NCBI GenBank assembly: GCA_937872005.1
Contig: CALMPQ010000048.1
Span: forward strand, 1 to 13,063
Source of the DNA: an uncultured Propioniciclava sp.
GTDB taxonomy: Bacteria > Actinomycetota > Actinomycetes > Propionibacteriales > Propionibacteriaceae
Direction of reading: 5' to 3'
DNA length: 13,063 nucleotides
In this document: positions 12,175 through 13,063 of the stretch, piece after piece
How positions within the stretch are numbered: position 1 is the stretch's first letter
How the letters are laid out: every line of letters starts with the position of its first letter
The notes under the pieces: model-generated
The model's input: only the letters and a program-made list of their open reading frames with translations
Database searches by the model: none
What the model was told of the DNA's origin: nothing
Position numbers and translations under genes: made by a program

Positions 12175-13063
12175 TCAGAGCCAGCGGCGTCCGTGGAGAA
12201 GGTCGATGAGGCGGTCGAGCACGGCCTCGCCAACGCGGAGGCCGTTGTGCTCGAACTCACTGGTCACCCAGGTGCGGCAATCGGGCAGCATCCCGGCGGT
12301 TTCCAGGGAGAACTCCAGCGGCACGTAGGCGTCGCCGGAGTAGACGGCAGCGGCGACGGGGACGTCGGCCTCGCGCAGGCGCTCGGGGAAGTAGAGCTGC
12401 GGCCAGTCGTGCTCGGCGAGCAGGTCGGCGGTCTCGGCCCATTGCTCCAGCTCGGAGGCTTCGCCGAACAGGCTCCGGTGGAGGTGCTCGCCGGCGAACA
12501 GCGTGGGGTCCTCACGGACATGGTCGGGCATGGTGCGGTCCGCAGCCCACCGCGTCCGGACGCCGTCGGCGTAGCTCGACTCGTGGAACACCGCATACAG
12601 CGGGTTGCGCCCGCCGAAGGGGAGGGCGGCCGCGAGGTCATGGGCGAAGGCGGGCGACGTGTGGTCGAGGTCCAGCAGGTAGTGCAGTTGCTCGGGCCCG
12701 CCCTGCATGCCGAGGCGGTGGCCCAGCGTGCGGAGGCGGTCGGGGGAGACGACGTCGCCGTTCGGGAGGCGGATCTCGCCGGCGGCGGCCAGGCGGGTGA
12801 GCTCGCGGATGCGGTCGCGGTCGCCGGGGAAGTGCTGGTAGTACTGCTCCGACTTGGTGATCATGATCTGCCAGGTGGCGGCGTAGACGTCCTCGATCGG
12901 GCGCTGCACGGCGCTGAGCCCCCCGGTGATGATCGCCCCCGACAGCGACTCGGGGCGGACCGACAGGTAGTGCAGGCTCGTGAACCCGCCGAACGACTGA
13001 CCCAGCACCGTCCACTGCTCGGCGCCCAGTGCCTGGCGGATTGCTTCGCAGTCGTTGACGATC
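12175..13063 (-). CDS. Proline iminopeptidase-like alpha/beta hydrolase (N-terminus beyond right edge)
   Basis: The visible 295 residues are the C-terminal part of an S33-family alpha/beta hydrolase. The frame is open to the window end, starting with IVNDCEAIRQALGAEQWTVL, which leads into the nucleophile elbow GQSFGG (catalytic Ser at about 12994-12996). Later come VYSGDAYVP with the likely catalytic Asp and SEFEHNGLR with the likely catalytic His, in the correct order. The helical lid between them (ending near LYFPERL) is long, as in proline iminopeptidases of about 420 residues that release N-terminal proline. About 130 residues, including the oxyanion-hole HGGPG region, should lie past the edge and cannot be checked. 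The gene is convergent with the ars operon and shows no functional link to it. Confidence 0.87.
   Translation of the reverse strand, partial: IVNDCEAIRQALGAEQWTVLGQSFGGFTSLHYLSVRPESLSGAIITGGLSAVQRPIEDVYAATWQIMITKSEQYYQHFPGDRDRIRELTRLAAAGEIRLPNGDVVSPDRLRTLGHRLGMQGGPEQLHYLLDLDHTSPAFAHDLAAALPFGGRNPLYAVFHESSYADGVRTRWAADRTMPDHVREDPTLFAGEHLHRSLFGEASELEQWAETADLLAEHDWPQLYFPERLREADVPVAAAVYSGDAYVPLEFSLETAGMLPDCRTWVTSEFEHNGLRVGEAVLDRLIDLLHGRRWL

Noticed and set aside
1..13063. CRISPR array, transposase, integrase or phage genes
   Set aside because: No regularly spaced repeats and no such proteins are readable, although scars at 188-658 and 5943-6057 hint at past mobility.

Overview
The window is GC-rich DNA with many GTG starts, overlapping stop/start codons, a BTAD-family regulator and a mycothiol-type arsenate reductase. 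That points to an actinobacterium. A propionibacterial relative is a guess from gene style only.

Layout. (1) 1-672: a tRNA-Arg(ACG) gene with a promoter-like element and a strong terminator-like hairpin, then the 3' remnant of an S-layer-homology (SLH) protein gene. I see no convincing gene in bases 1-187. (2) 673-5530, minus strand: a tightly overlapping five-gene peptide/metal-chelate (Dpp/Opp/Nik-type) ABC importer, in the order lipoprotein binding protein, permease, permease, ATPase, ATPase. A divergent ArsR/SmtB-family regulator with a His-rich tail (5613-5942) shares an 82-bp intergenic region with it, which holds a perfect inverted repeat. (3) 5943-6057: an undocumented scar, the first 14 codons of a short-chain dehydrogenase fused out of frame to a piece of its C-terminal half. 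(4) 6071-6762, minus strand: a ribbon-helix-helix antitoxin and PIN toxin pair (VapBC type). It is divergent from a MarC-family membrane protein (6803-7474). (5) 7455-10046, minus strand: a large BTAD/SARP-type regulator whose 3' end overlaps marC by 20 bp. (6) 10124-12127: an arsenic resistance cluster, with arsR on the minus strand divergent from acr3-arsC on the plus strand. The intergenic region carries several small palindromes and a good -35 box. (7) 12175 to the right edge, minus strand: a partial proline-iminopeptidase-like alpha/beta hydrolase.

How it works together. The clearest functional unit is arsR/acr3/arsC. ArsC reduces arsenate to arsenite, Acr3 exports arsenite, and ArsR is expected to repress until arsenite binds its cysteines. 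The ABC importer plus ArsR-like regulator looks like a regulated peptide or metal-chelate uptake unit; its substrate cannot be read from the sequence. The two gene remnants, the TA pair and the odd tRNA acceptor stem suggest past insertions and deletions. I found no CRISPR array, transposase, integrase or clearly new multi-gene system. The most unusual items are the scars, the tRNA mismatches, the cysteine layout of the arsenic ArsR, and the ATPase-less BTAD protein.
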